From NCBI GenBank assembly GCA_023399465.1, contig JAEWPB010000139.1, positions 1 to 17,954 of the forward strand: DNA of 17,954 nucleotides. Reading direction: 5' to 3'. Each line of letters starts with the position of its first letter. Positions within the stretch are counted from its first letter, which is position 1. The position numbers and the translations under genes were made by a program. This stretch comes from Pseudomonadota bacterium. Lineage in GTDB: Bacteria; Pseudomonadota; Alphaproteobacteria; Rhizobiales; Rhizobiaceae. The notes under the pieces were generated by a model. It did no database searches. It had not been told where the DNA came from and saw nothing but the letters and a program-made list of their open reading frames with translations. Of the stretch, positions 1 to 7,410 are shown in pieces.

Positions 1-495
1 GGTATAGGGCGCACCCGGCGTCGGGCTGCGTGGTCCCGAAGCGATGAAGCCGGCGTGGCGCAGGCCGGCAATCGTGTCGCGGCTGACTTCCTTGCCGAAA
101 ACCCGCGAGAGTTCGCCACGCGTCACCGGCTGGAAGTAACCAATCGCCATCAGCACCGCCGCTTCATTGCGCGAAAGATCGGCCGACGATGCGACCGGCG
201 CTCCCGATGCATGAATGACCCCGGCATAGGCCGGCCGGGTACGATGCTGGAATCCGCCCGCCACGGCAACCAGATCATAAGGGCGCCCGTGCAGTTCCAC
301 GCGAATGTCGTCGACGATCAGGTCGATATTGCAGTCCTGTCCGACGACACGCGCAAGCGTCTCGCGCGGCACCGGTGTTGCCGAGGCAAAGATCACGGCC
401 TCGACCCGTCGCATCCACTCGCGCCAGCGCAGGTCAGGCGGCAGATGCGCCAGTTCGGTATCGATGTCTTCGACCTGTCGCGCCCGCCTCGCCAT
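1..495 (-). CDS. scpB: ScpB-like segregation/condensation protein (partial, C-terminus off the left edge)
   Basis: The gene starts at an ATG at 495 and reads through the left edge without a stop, giving the first 165 residues. The N-terminal part contains a stretch typical of ScpB winged-helix proteins: a region resembling 'RRVEAVIFASATPVPRETLARVVG', followed by 'LIVDDIRVELHGRPYDLVAVAGGFQHRTRP' and 'LSRNEAAVLMAIGYFQPVTRGELSRVFG' (quoted here in short pieces around residues 28-50, 58-88 and 100-128). ScpB is the kleisin-associated winged-helix subunit of the SMC-ScpAB chromosome condensation complex. The start lies only two bases after the stop of the DUF1403 gene, so the two genes are almost certainly co-transcribed. 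The housekeeping scpB normally sits beside scpA; here the neighbour is DUF1403, so this is probably an accessory paralogue. The family call is firm; a role in condensing this replicon is inference. Confidence 0.85.
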   Translation of the reverse strand, partial: MARRARQVEDIDTELAHLPPDLRWREWMRRVEAVIFASATPVPRETLARVVGQDCNIDLIVDDIRVELHGRPYDLVAVAGGFQHRTRPAYAGVIHASGAPVASSADLSRNEAAVLMAIGYFQPVTRGELSRVFGKEVSRDTIAGLRHAGFIASGPRSPTPGAPYT

Positions 496-497
496 GG

Positions 498-1439
498 CTA
501 TAACCCGTAGAGCCGGAAAGTCGGGCGTCCGGTCAGTTCGCGAACCGCGCCAAGCGCAACGAGACGATCAAAGAACCGGCGACCGCTACGATCGCTGGGG
601 GCGCCCGCAGAGCCTGCGGCAAGCGCATCCTCGGACATCAGGGTGACCACGAGGTCTGGCGCTGCCCTGGAGCGGAGTTTTGGCGCGACCGCCAGCAACC
701 GGTCGGCCCGGCGCATCAACTCGGCATTGAGATCATAGGCATCGGCCGCCGCCCGGGCATAGGCATGGCAGCAGATACGAAGCCACTCATCAGACCCGGA
801 AGAACGCGCAGCCAATTGCAACTCGCCGCGTCTGATCTGCGTGGCAATCAACGGTACCGGCGCCGACCATTTCAACCGTATCGCAAGCACGGCATCCGCC
901 AGCCACAGTGCGAGCGCTTCGGCTTCGGGCCGTTTTCGGAGCACCGCTGCTGCCATCCCGGCGGCCGATGCGATCGCTGCCCCCTCGCCGCCGATCGGTT
1001 CTGCCTCGCGCAATACCGTATCCCACGGTGCCTCTGTGGCACCGAGCCGGCCGCCCCAGATCTCCATCCAGTTTTCGGGAGACAGCGCCTGTCGGCTGCC
1101 GAGCCGCCGCCAGAGGTCGAGGATATGGCCGCCGGGTCCGGGATCATCACCGGCGCGCCGCAACATCCAGGCGTCGCGCAGTTCGGCCTCGTCCTCCTTG
1201 CGGCCTTCGAGTCTTGCGATAGGGGCGGCGTTCCGGAGCGCCAGTCGCTTCCTCAGCAGCAATGCGAGCGGCTCGCTGCCGAGCGCGACCGGATGAAGGG
1301 CCGCAAGCGCCGCACCGGCGAGGAAAGCTGCATCCGAGCCGGTGTCGGGCAGGACGCGGGCACGCGCCCAGGCCGGAAACGGCGGCAGAGCGGGGAATAC
1401 GCTAGGTGCTGTCAGCGTTGCCTTGGCGATTCGGACCAT
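498..1439 (-). CDS. DUF1403 family protein
   Basis: This 313-residue protein starts at ATG 1439 and ends with TAG at 498-500. It is rich in Ala, Leu and Arg and looks all-helical and soluble; I see no signal peptide or membrane segment. The early part has the recognisable DUF1403 pattern: a 'PAWARAR' stretch, 'DAAFLAGAALAALHPV' (about residues 36-51), 'RKRLALRNAA' and 'RKEDEAELRDAWMLRRAGDDPGP' split around residues 80-103. The C-terminal part (about residues 275-313) resembles a small winged-helix-like end. The function of the family is not known. Its stop is two bases from the start of the ScpB-like gene, so the pair forms an operon, which suggests a role linked to chromosome or plasmid segregation (inference). 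The promoter must lie in 1440-1570. Confidence 0.85.
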   Translation of the reverse strand: MVRIAKATLTAPSVFPALPPFPAWARARVLPDTGSDAAFLAGAALAALHPVALGSEPLALLLRKRLALRNAAPIARLEGRKEDEAELRDAWMLRRAGDDPGPGGHILDLWRRLGSRQALSPENWMEIWGGRLGATEAPWDTVLREAEPIGGEGAAIASAAGMAAAVLRKRPEAEALALWLADAVLAIRLKWSAPVPLIATQIRRGELQLAARSSGSDEWLRICCHAYARAAADAYDLNAELMRRADRLLAVAPKLRSRAAPDLVVTLMSEDALAAGSAGAPSDRSGRRFFDRLVALGAVRELTGRPTFRLYGL

Positions 1440-1488
1440 GCTTCAAGCATAGCCAATCAGCGGTTGCTGTCACCGCACCAGTCACGCT

Positions 1489-1530
1489 CCGGCGGTGTTT
1501 TGCCGGGAAAACCGCCGGTCACGCGGCAAA
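1489..1530. other. Two overlapping, mutually exclusive hairpins
   Basis: The gap between the sulfotransferase stop (1571) and the DUF1403 start (1439) holds two inverted repeats. The first pairs CCGGCGGT (1489-1496) with ACCGCCGG (1511-1518) and continues with TTTT/AAAA after a one-base bulge. The second pairs TTTGCCG (1499-1505) with CGGCAAA (1524-1530). They share bases, so both cannot form at once. Neither is followed by a clear U-run on either strand. It could act as a weak terminator of the sulfotransferase operon or as a leader structure of the DUF1403 gene; the sequence does not decide. Confidence 0.4.
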
Positions 1531-1570
1531 CCACGGCGCGCCGAATTGCCCGTTTGCCTGAGAGCCAGGG

Positions 1571-2236
1571 TCAGTAGCTGTGCTGCGTCGCCAGGACCTG
1601 CCGGTAGGTCGCCTCGTCGAACGGCGCACCGAGAAAGTGCGTCAGGTCTGCGGCATGCTCGGGGTCGCTGACGAGCTTTTCATATTCGACATGAAAGACC
1701 TGCGGCGAGTTTGCGAACGAGCCGGTCCGCATCCGGTCATCCATGCTCTTGATGATGGAGTAGGAATGCGCCGTTTCCTTCCACCACTTGCTCTTCGAGG
1801 TATCGGCGATGTTGCGGTGATTGAAGATGATCTTCACGTCGCCGAAGATTTCCAGGACATCGCTGATGAACGCGTCGAAATCCTCGATCTCATTGCGGCG
1901 GATGCGGATCTCCTTGCAGCCGACGCTGGTCGCGTCGCCGGGATTGAGGACCGTCGACACGAACAGCTCGCGAATGCCGGCCTTCACCTTCTCGAGGTCG
2001 ATCTTCTCGGCGCCGAACCAGGGATGCGTCGGCAAGTGGGTCTTCTTGGCAACCTGCCCGGTGGTATCCTTCACAGCGCGGTAGAACTGGCACAGATGGC
2101 CGAGCGCCATGTAGTTCTCACCGCGGATGCAATAGCCCGGCAGGCTGTTGAGATAGCCGAGCAACAGCGTCGAGCCCGAGCGCCCGAAGGTGAAAATGAA
2201 GACGTAGCGGGAGGAATGATTGGTCAAAAACTTCAC
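1571..2236 (-). CDS. PAPS-type sulfotransferase family protein
   Basis: The product (221 residues from the GTG at 2236) has the two PAPS-binding signatures. The 5'-phosphosulfate loop is 'FTFGRSGSTLL' (residues about 15-25). The 3'-phosphate region is 'IIFNHRNIADTSKSKWW', with Arg at about 141 and Ser eight residues later. It should transfer sulfate from PAPS to a hydroxyl or amine; the neighbouring glycosyltransferases make a sugar acceptor likely, but the acceptor is unknown. It has no signal peptide or membrane segment, so it should be cytoplasmic. At 221 residues it is short for the family. The GTG start overlaps the TGA stop of the galectin-GT31 gene (GTGA), a typical coupled start with AAGAG just upstream. 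A TTG at 2260 in the same frame would add eight residues but has no good ribosome binding site. Confidence 0.82.
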   Translation of the reverse strand: MKFLTNHSSRYVFIFTFGRSGSTLLLGYLNSLPGYCIRGENYMALGHLCQFYRAVKDTTGQVAKKTHLPTHPWFGAEKIDLEKVKAGIRELFVSTVLNPGDATSVGCKEIRIRRNEIEDFDAFISDVLEIFGDVKIIFNHRNIADTSKSKWWKETAHSYSIIKSMDDRMRTGSFANSPQVFHVEYEKLVSDPEHAADLTHFLGAPFDEATYRQVLATQHSY

Positions 2237-4122
2237 TCGCTCTTGATATCTAGTCGCCAACTGGAAATGCGCCGGCGCTGGTCATCGTTCAGCGCCCGGA
2301 ATTTCTGGTATACGCTGTCATACATCTCAAGGTCGGGTATGTCGGTCACCACGGCACGGCCGTAATCGAGTTCGGTCGTGATGTATTGCGCCCGGATGGA
2401 CTGGAACTCCGAAACCGTCATGTCCGCGTCGATCCCCGTAGCCTTGAGACAGGAACCGACGGCGTAGTCTTCGAGCATGTGTTGGAAGTCGATGATATCG
2501 CTTGCGATGATCTTATCAACCGCAGCCCGGCTGACGATGTAGCCACCCTGGCCATCGAACCAGTTCTGGTCCGGATCGATGCCGAATTTCAGCGCCGACA
2601 ACTGCCTGTTGAACACCGCATTGTAATGCCAGTCGATGAACGTCTTTTTCCCGAGGACGATATCGCTGCCGATATAGTCGAACCGCTCGTACTCGCACTC
2701 CATGAACTTTTCGACATTGCAGACGCAGTCGTCATCGATCTTGAAGAAATAGGCGGCATCGAACAGCTCGGCGGCCGCTTTGAACGCGTGCCAGACCTTG
2801 TGCGACAGGTATTCGTAGGTGTCGGGCGCCGGAACGAACAGCCGGTCGCCGTCGAGCCTGGCGCTTTCCGCCGACGGATCGCCTTCGACGAAGCAGAACT
2901 CGAAGTTGCCGGTCGACAGGTCGTTGATCCAGGTCTTGCGGATCGCATCCTGCTTGTCGCGGTTGCGCCGGCAGGAGATGATCAGGAACACCAGCTTTGC
3001 GCGCTTCGGCATGGTGAAGCTGCGGCCCTTGTTGAGCGCCTCGACCACCACCTGCGCCCGCGGCCTGCCGTCGACGGCCAGCATTTCCGTCGCATCGATC
3101 GACCATTCGCGGCCGGCAAGCATCGCCAGCCGCTCGGTCATCACCACATGGCGCCGGGCGAGGTCGTTTTCCGCAAACACCGGGCTGCCATCGACGCCGT
3201 CGACGAAGTAGGTGCCGTCCTTGATCGAGAAGGCCAGCACGTCCGAAGTCGCGCTTTCCGGCTTGGCCGACGCCAGCAGGAACGCATCGCTGCGGGTGCG
3301 CAGCCGGTGCTTGCGCACCAGCTGGACGAGCGCATCGGCATCCGTGACCGAATCGCTGAGCAGCATGACATTGGCGAACCGCGCCTCGGTCAGGGCCGTG
3401 TTGAGGAAAGCGGCGCCCTTCAGCTTTCGCGGATCGTGGTTGTTGTAGTAGACCTTGTCGAGGACCACGTAGCGGACGTTGAAGTACCGGCTCTGCAGGT
3501 GCAGGATGAAGCCGAGGTCGGCATTCGCTGCGTCGTGGATGACGATCAGCACCTCGTCGAAGGTGGAAGCCGCCCGGCGCAGCAGCGCCTCCGCATTCTC
3601 GTGATAGTTGTTCCACAGCAGAAGACCCGTCAGGCCTTCGCGCCGCGCCGGCATTTCCTGCATCTGCCGCAGTTTCGAACCCGGCCCCGCGGGCCGCTTG
3701 TCCGCCAGGAAGAACGGCCAGCGACGGGCATAGGCGAGGTCGGCGCTGCCGGGAACGCCGATGGTGATGAAGCGGAAATCGCTGTAGAGCCGGATTTCCT
3801 TGCCTTCTACCGGACGGTCGGCGTCGAAGGCGATGTCCTGATCCCCCAGATGCAGCACGAAGCCGGCATCGCTGATCGAGATTTCACCGCTGACGAGACC
3901 GCCCTCGTAGGGACAGTCGACCGCCTGCTCTTCGCCCCACACCTGACCGATCCGCTTGTTGAAGACGATCTTGTTCTCGGTATAGCGGAAGTCGATGTGG
4001 AGAACGATGTCGTCGGCCAGCGTGTCGAGGATGTTGATGTTGAGTACACTGTAACTGTCGGGGAGCGTCACGCCAAAGGGGACCTTGACCGGCCCTTTCT
4101 TCATTATCTTTATGCTGTCCAC
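2233..4122 (-). CDS. Galectin-domain / GT31 glycosyltransferase fusion protein
   Basis: This 629-residue protein has three parts. Residues about 10-123 form a galectin-like lectin domain. The core 'DIVLHIDFRY' then 'IVFNKR' then 'VWGEEQ' supplies His42, Arg46, Asn55, Trp62 and Glu65, which line up with His44, Arg48, Asn61, Trp68 and Glu71 of galectin-1; Asn46 of galectin-1 is Asp here and Arg73 is Ala. Residues about 163-285 look like a GT-A-type nucleotide-sugar fold with no clear DxD (inference). Residues about 375-600 are a GT31 (Galactosyl_T) domain: 'IISCRRNRDKQDAIRKTW', the acidic triad 'FKIDDDC' at 463-465, 'GGYIVSRAAVDKI', and 'LEDYAVGSCL' with the family's ED-x-x-VG motif. GT31 members usually transfer Gal or GlcNAc in beta-1,3 linkage. 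No signal peptide or membrane anchor is visible, unlike the Golgi enzymes. GTG 4122 is chosen because AGGGAG lies seven bases upstream; an ATG at 4200 would add 26 residues of unlikely, Arg-rich sequence. The stop overlaps the sulfotransferase start. Confidence 0.85.
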   Translation of the reverse strand: MDSIKIMKKGPVKVPFGVTLPDSYSVLNINILDTLADDIVLHIDFRYTENKIVFNKRIGQVWGEEQAVDCPYEGGLVSGEISISDAGFVLHLGDQDIAFDADRPVEGKEIRLYSDFRFITIGVPGSADLAYARRWPFFLADKRPAGPGSKLRQMQEMPARREGLTGLLLWNNYHENAEALLRRAASTFDEVLIVIHDAANADLGFILHLQSRYFNVRYVVLDKVYYNNHDPRKLKGAAFLNTALTEARFANVMLLSDSVTDADALVQLVRKHRLRTRSDAFLLASAKPESATSDVLAFSIKDGTYFVDGVDGSPVFAENDLARRHVVMTERLAMLAGREWSIDATEMLAVDGRPRAQVVVEALNKGRSFTMPKRAKLVFLIISCRRNRDKQDAIRKTWINDLSTGNFEFCFVEGDPSAESARLDGDRLFVPAPDTYEYLSHKVWHAFKAAAELFDAAYFFKIDDDCVCNVEKFMECEYERFDYIGSDIVLGKKTFIDWHYNAVFNRQLSALKFGIDPDQNWFDGQGGYIVSRAAVDKIIASDIIDFQHMLEDYAVGSCLKATGIDADMTVSEFQSIRAQYITTELDYGRAVVTDIPDLEMYDSVYQKFRALNDDQRRRISSWRLDIKSE

Positions 4123-4129
4123 GCGCACT

Positions 4130-4135
4130 CTCCCT
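4130..4135 (-). promoter_or_regulatory. Ribosome binding site deciding the galectin-GT31 start
   Basis: On the minus strand AGGGAG lies seven bases before the GTG at 4122 and one base before another in-frame GTG at 4128. The spacing favours 4122. The in-frame ATG at 4104 is also possible but has only a weak purine-rich leader. Confidence 0.6.
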
Positions 4136-4212
4136 GGCGTATTTTCTTGGCGACGGCCTTCCCGGCCCCGCACACCCGACAAGCGTTGGCACGGCAGCAT
4201 GAGGCGGTGGCA

Positions 4213-4267
4213 GTGACGTCACATTATCAACCGTGCAGGCACACGGGGTTGGCAGCATGCCTGCACG
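4213..4267. promoter_or_regulatory. Palindrome and strong hairpin between hlyD and the galectin-GT31 gene
   Basis: The 202-base gap between the HlyD stop (4325) and the galectin-GT31 start (4122) contains a perfect 10-base palindrome GTGACGTCAC (4213-4222). It also contains a perfect 10-base stem, CGTGCAGGCA (4232-4241) with TGCCTGCACG (4258-4267), and a 16-base loop. Neither strand has a U-run after the stem, so it is not a standard intrinsic terminator. It could separate expression of the secretion genes from the lectin/sulfotransferase genes, stabilise the mRNA end, or be a protein-binding site. I see no convincing -35/-10 pair here. Confidence 0.5.
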
Positions 4268-4324
4268 TTCTGGCTTACGTTACGCCGAACCCCGATGTCA
4301 AATGGCGGTCATGTCCGCTGCGGC

Positions 4325-5728
4325 TTAATCCTCAAAAGTCTTGAGGGCGAAGCGGGTTACCGGATCGGCCAGGTGCTGGAAGAAGGTTCTCGGCGTGGTC
4401 TTGAAGAATACCTCGGCGACATTCCCGGGCAGGATCGTGCGGCCGTGATGGTTCTCGTCCATGGTGACGCGGACGATGTAGAACGACTGCCCGGCCGCTT
4501 CGTTGTAGGCGGCATCCGCGGAGATATAGAGAACCGTGCCCTTGAGCGGCGGGATGACGTTGGTCTGGTCGCTCGAGAACACCGCATTGACCTCCTGTCC
4601 GGCGAAGATCTTGTCGATGTCCTTCGGCAGGACCGGCACCTCGATCTGGAGCTTCTCGTCCTTCGGCAGGATCTCGGCGATGGTCTCGCCCGGCTTGATC
4701 ACCGCGCCGATCGACTTCACCGGAATGCGGAACACCGTTCCGTTGACCGGTGCCGTGACCTGCGAGCGGTCGAGACGGTCCTGCAGGCGCAGCACCACGT
4801 CCTCGATCTCGTTCAGCCTCTGCTGGGTTTCGGTGATCTTCTGGCTGGTGAGGGCATTGGCCTCGGAAATGATCCGCTGCTTTTCGTCATTGAACGAACG
4901 GATGTTGTGATGTGACTTCTGCACCGTCGCCATCGCATTCGACTTCTGCGCCTCGATGCGCGAAATCTCGCGCTGCAGCGCCAGCACCCGCGACTGCGAG
5001 ATCAGCTTCTTCTCGAGCAGTTGGCTGAGGTCGTTGTATTCCTTGGTGATCAGCGAGAGCTGGGTGTCGAAGGACAGCAGTTGGTCCTTGAGAAAGACGA
5101 GATCCTCTTCCTCGCTGGCGATCTTGTTGTCGAGCTGCGCCAGTTGCTGCAGGCGCGCGTCGCGGGTGGCGCGATATTCGGCGACCTGGCTGTCGAGCGC
5201 TTCCTTGACCTTGGGATTGTCGATCTCGGTGCCGAGCCGCTCCGTGGGCACGACCAGAACGTCCGCGCCGCTGCGATCGGCGCGCCAGCGCTCGAGCTCG
5301 ATGCGGCGGATGGCGAACTCGACCAGCGAGGTGTCGAGCTGCGAACGGGTCGCGGTGTCGTCGACCTCGGCGATCAGGTCGCCGTGCTTCACGGCATCCC
5401 CCTCGCGCACGGCGATCGCCTTCAATATCCCGCCCTCGAGGTTCTGCACCACGCGGTTGTTGCCTTCGGCGACGATACGGCCGCCGGCCACCACCGCGCC
5501 GCCGATCGGCGCCGTCGCCGACCAGTAGCCGCCGATCCCGAACACCGCGAAAAGCAGTGCCGCCGCCGTGATCACCAGCTTGCGCCGGTTGGTCGGCACA
5601 CGCTCGCTCCAGGCTTGGAGCGAATCGATGCGGAACCCCTCGGCCGGCAACTGCTTCAGCTTTCTGACCGCGACGCTTCCTGGCGCGCCTTCCTGCATGC
5701 CCGTTTCCTTGCTGTTGCTGTCTTCCAT
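4325..5728 (-). CDS. HlyD-family type I secretion periplasmic adaptor (PrsE/PrtE type)
   Basis: This 467-residue protein is the membrane-fusion subunit that links the inner-membrane ABC exporter to an outer-membrane TolC-like channel. A cytoplasmic N-terminus of about 50 residues is followed by one membrane helix (about 51-70, 'VITAAALLFAVFGIGGYW'). Next comes the first half of a lipoyl-like domain ('VVQNLEGGILKAIAVREGD', about 93-112), a long coiled-coil hairpin (about 130-320) ending at 'SQVTAPVNGTVF', and a beta-barrel and C-terminal section ('PGNVAEVFFKTTPRTFF'). Length and order fit the PrtE/HlyD family. The ATG at 5728 shares its A with the TGA of the ATPase gene (TGATG) and has AAGG seven bases upstream. 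A GTG one codon earlier is the alternative. Co-translation with the ATPase is therefore likely. No outer-membrane partner is encoded in the window. Confidence 0.93.
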   Translation of the reverse strand: MEDSNSKETGMQEGAPGSVAVRKLKQLPAEGFRIDSLQAWSERVPTNRRKLVITAAALLFAVFGIGGYWSATAPIGGAVVAGGRIVAEGNNRVVQNLEGGILKAIAVREGDAVKHGDLIAEVDDTATRSQLDTSLVEFAIRRIELERWRADRSGADVLVVPTERLGTEIDNPKVKEALDSQVAEYRATRDARLQQLAQLDNKIASEEEDLVFLKDQLLSFDTQLSLITKEYNDLSQLLEKKLISQSRVLALQREISRIEAQKSNAMATVQKSHHNIRSFNDEKQRIISEANALTSQKITETQQRLNEIEDVVLRLQDRLDRSQVTAPVNGTVFRIPVKSIGAVIKPGETIAEILPKDEKLQIEVPVLPKDIDKIFAGQEVNAVFSSDQTNVIPPLKGTVLYISADAAYNEAAGQSFYIVRVTMDENHHGRTILPGNVAEVFFKTTPRTFFQHLADPVTRFALKTFED

Positions 5729-7410
5729 CACGACACCTTGCTCGGCACGGCCTGCACGACATTGCCCTTCATCACTTCGCTCGGCGGCCCGAAGGATTCG
5801 ACCTGGCCGGCCTTGAGCACCAGCACCTTGTCGACGTAGCGCAACAGCGACGGGCGCTGCGTCACCGCGATGGTGGCGATGCCCTCGGCGCGCGCCGTCG
5901 ACATGGCCCGGAACAGGATCTGCTCGCCATCGCTGTCGAGATTGGCGTTCGGCTCATCGAGGATGACGAAGGCCGGCGCCCCGTAATAGGCGCGGGCGAG
6001 ACCGAGCAGCTGCTTCTGGCCGCCGGACGGCTGGAAGCCGGCATCGGAGATCACCGTGTCATAGCCGTCGGGGAAGCGCATGATCATGTCGTGGATGCCG
6101 ACGAACTGCGCCGCCTCGACCGCGAGTTCCGGCGGATCGTCGCGGCGCATGCGGGCGATGTTCTCGCGCACCGTGCCCTCGAAGAAGCCGACATGCTGCG
6201 GCAGGTAGCCCATGTGGATGCCGCGGGCGACCGGGTCCCAGGCACGCATGTCCTGGCCGTCGAGCATTACCTGGCCGGATGTCGGCTCGAGCGCACCGAT
6301 CAGCGTGCGGGCAAAGGTTGACTTGCCGGCGCCGCTCGGGCCGATGATCGCGATGTTCTTGCCGACCTCGATCGAACCGGTGATGCCCTTGAGGATCGGC
6401 GGCGCGCCGGGCGCGGGTATGTAGACGACGCGGTCGGCGGTCAGCTGGCTGCTCGGCCGCGGCAGCGGCGTCTGGTTGTCCGGCAGGTTGAGCTGGTCGA
6501 AGCGGGCGTCGAGCTGCTTCAGCTGCAGGCTCGCCTGCTTGAGCTGTCGCCAGCCGCCGACAATCGCCTCGATCGGCGCCAGCGCGCGCGAACCGACCGT
6601 CGATGTCGCGAAGATCACGCCTGCGGTGACGTGGTCGCCGATGACCAGCGCCGCACCGCCGCCGATCAGCGCGATCTGGACGATCTGGCGGGCGGTCTTC
6701 GAGGCGGCGGAAAAGGCGTTGTTGCGGGCCATGACGCCGAGCAGGCCGGAAAGGTGTTTTGCCTGGGCGGTGCCCCAGTCGTTGACGCTCTCGCGGTAGA
6801 GGCCGAGCGAGCGCACCAGCTCCTGCTGGCGGAAATGGCTGTCGAGCTTGCGGTTGGCGGCCGAGGCATCGGCCTGGGTCTGCTTGATCGCACCCGCGGT
6901 GGCGATTTCCCCGAGGAAGGTGATCACCAGCAGCACCGCGATGCCGGCGAGCACGATACCGCCGAACACGGGATGGATGAGGAACACCAGCACGACGAAC
7001 AGCACCATCACCGGCAGGTCGAACAGGTTCGGGAAGATGCCGGAACTCATCACCTGGCGGATGCCGGCGAGCTGGTGCAGCGGCTGCGGGTTGGCGCCGC
7101 GCTGCTGGGCGAGTTCGGCGCCCATCACCAGGCCGGCAACCCGCGATTCGAAGCGCACGCCGATGCGCGCCAGCATCGTCTGGCGGATGGCATCGAGGAT
7201 GCCGAAGGCGAAAAGCACGACCAGGACGATGACGGTAATCGCCACCAGCGTCTCGACGCTGTGCGACATGATCACCCGGTCGTAGATCAGGAAGAGATAG
7301 AGGGGCATGGCCAGCATGCACAGGCTGGCGATCATCGAGATGACCGCGACGGTGCCCATAGACCGCCAGGCAGCCCGCTTCTCGGCTAGATATCGTTCCC
7401 TCAGGGTCAT
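5728..7410 (-). CDS. Type I secretion system permease/ATPase (PrtD/PrsD family)
   Basis: The 560-residue protein fuses an ABC transmembrane domain (about 20-300; helices near 20-43, 53-73, 130-165 and 243-270) to a nucleotide-binding domain. Walker A is 'GPSGAGKST' (357-365), the Q-loop is 'YLPQHVGFF', the signature is 'PSGGQ' (461-465), Walker B is 'FVILDEP' (481-487) and the D-loop is 'NANLD'. Where most ABC ATPases have the H-loop histidine this protein reads 'VTQRPSLL', with Gln518. PrtD-type exporters drive ATP-dependent secretion of unprocessed C-terminal-signal proteins (RTX proteins, proteases, glycanases). There is no N-terminal C39 peptidase domain, which fits the type. ATG 7410 has GGAAG about ten bases upstream. 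The gene leads a likely operon running through hlyD and perhaps the lectin and sulfotransferase genes. The substrate is not in the window. Confidence 0.93.
   Translation of the reverse strand: MTLRERYLAEKRAAWRSMGTVAVISMIASLCMLAMPLYLFLIYDRVIMSHSVETLVAITVIVLVVLFAFGILDAIRQTMLARIGVRFESRVAGLVMGAELAQQRGANPQPLHQLAGIRQVMSSGIFPNLFDLPVMVLFVVLVFLIHPVFGGIVLAGIAVLLVITFLGEIATAGAIKQTQADASAANRKLDSHFRQQELVRSLGLYRESVNDWGTAQAKHLSGLLGVMARNNAFSAASKTARQIVQIALIGGGAALVIGDHVTAGVIFATSTVGSRALAPIEAIVGGWRQLKQASLQLKQLDARFDQLNLPDNQTPLPRPSSQLTADRVVYIPAPGAPPILKGITGSIEVGKNIAIIGPSGAGKSTFARTLIGALEPTSGQVMLDGQDMRAWDPVARGIHMGYLPQHVGFFEGTVRENIARMRRDDPPELAVEAAQFVGIHDMIMRFPDGYDTVISDAGFQPSGGQKQLLGLARAYYGAPAFVILDEPNANLDSDGEQILFRAMSTARAEGIATIAVTQRPSLLRYVDKVLVLKAGQVESFGPPSEVMKGNVVQAVPSKVS

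Noticed and set aside
4123..4200. N-terminal extension of the galectin-GT31 protein from the ATG at 4200
   Set aside because: The 26 added residues are Arg-rich and unlike a galectin or signal sequence, and the AGGGAG site points to GTG 4122.
2386..4344. Long plus-strand open frame of 652 codons opposite the galectin-GT31 gene
   Set aside because: It is the antisense reading of a high-GC gene. The translation is rich in Asp, Arg, Val and His with no recognisable domain, while the minus strand encodes clear galectin and GT31 motifs.
6059..7321. 420-codon minus-strand frame inside the T1SS ATPase gene
   Set aside because: It overlaps the ATPase gene in another frame, is dominated by Arg, Ala, Pro and His, and has no ribosome binding site or family motif.
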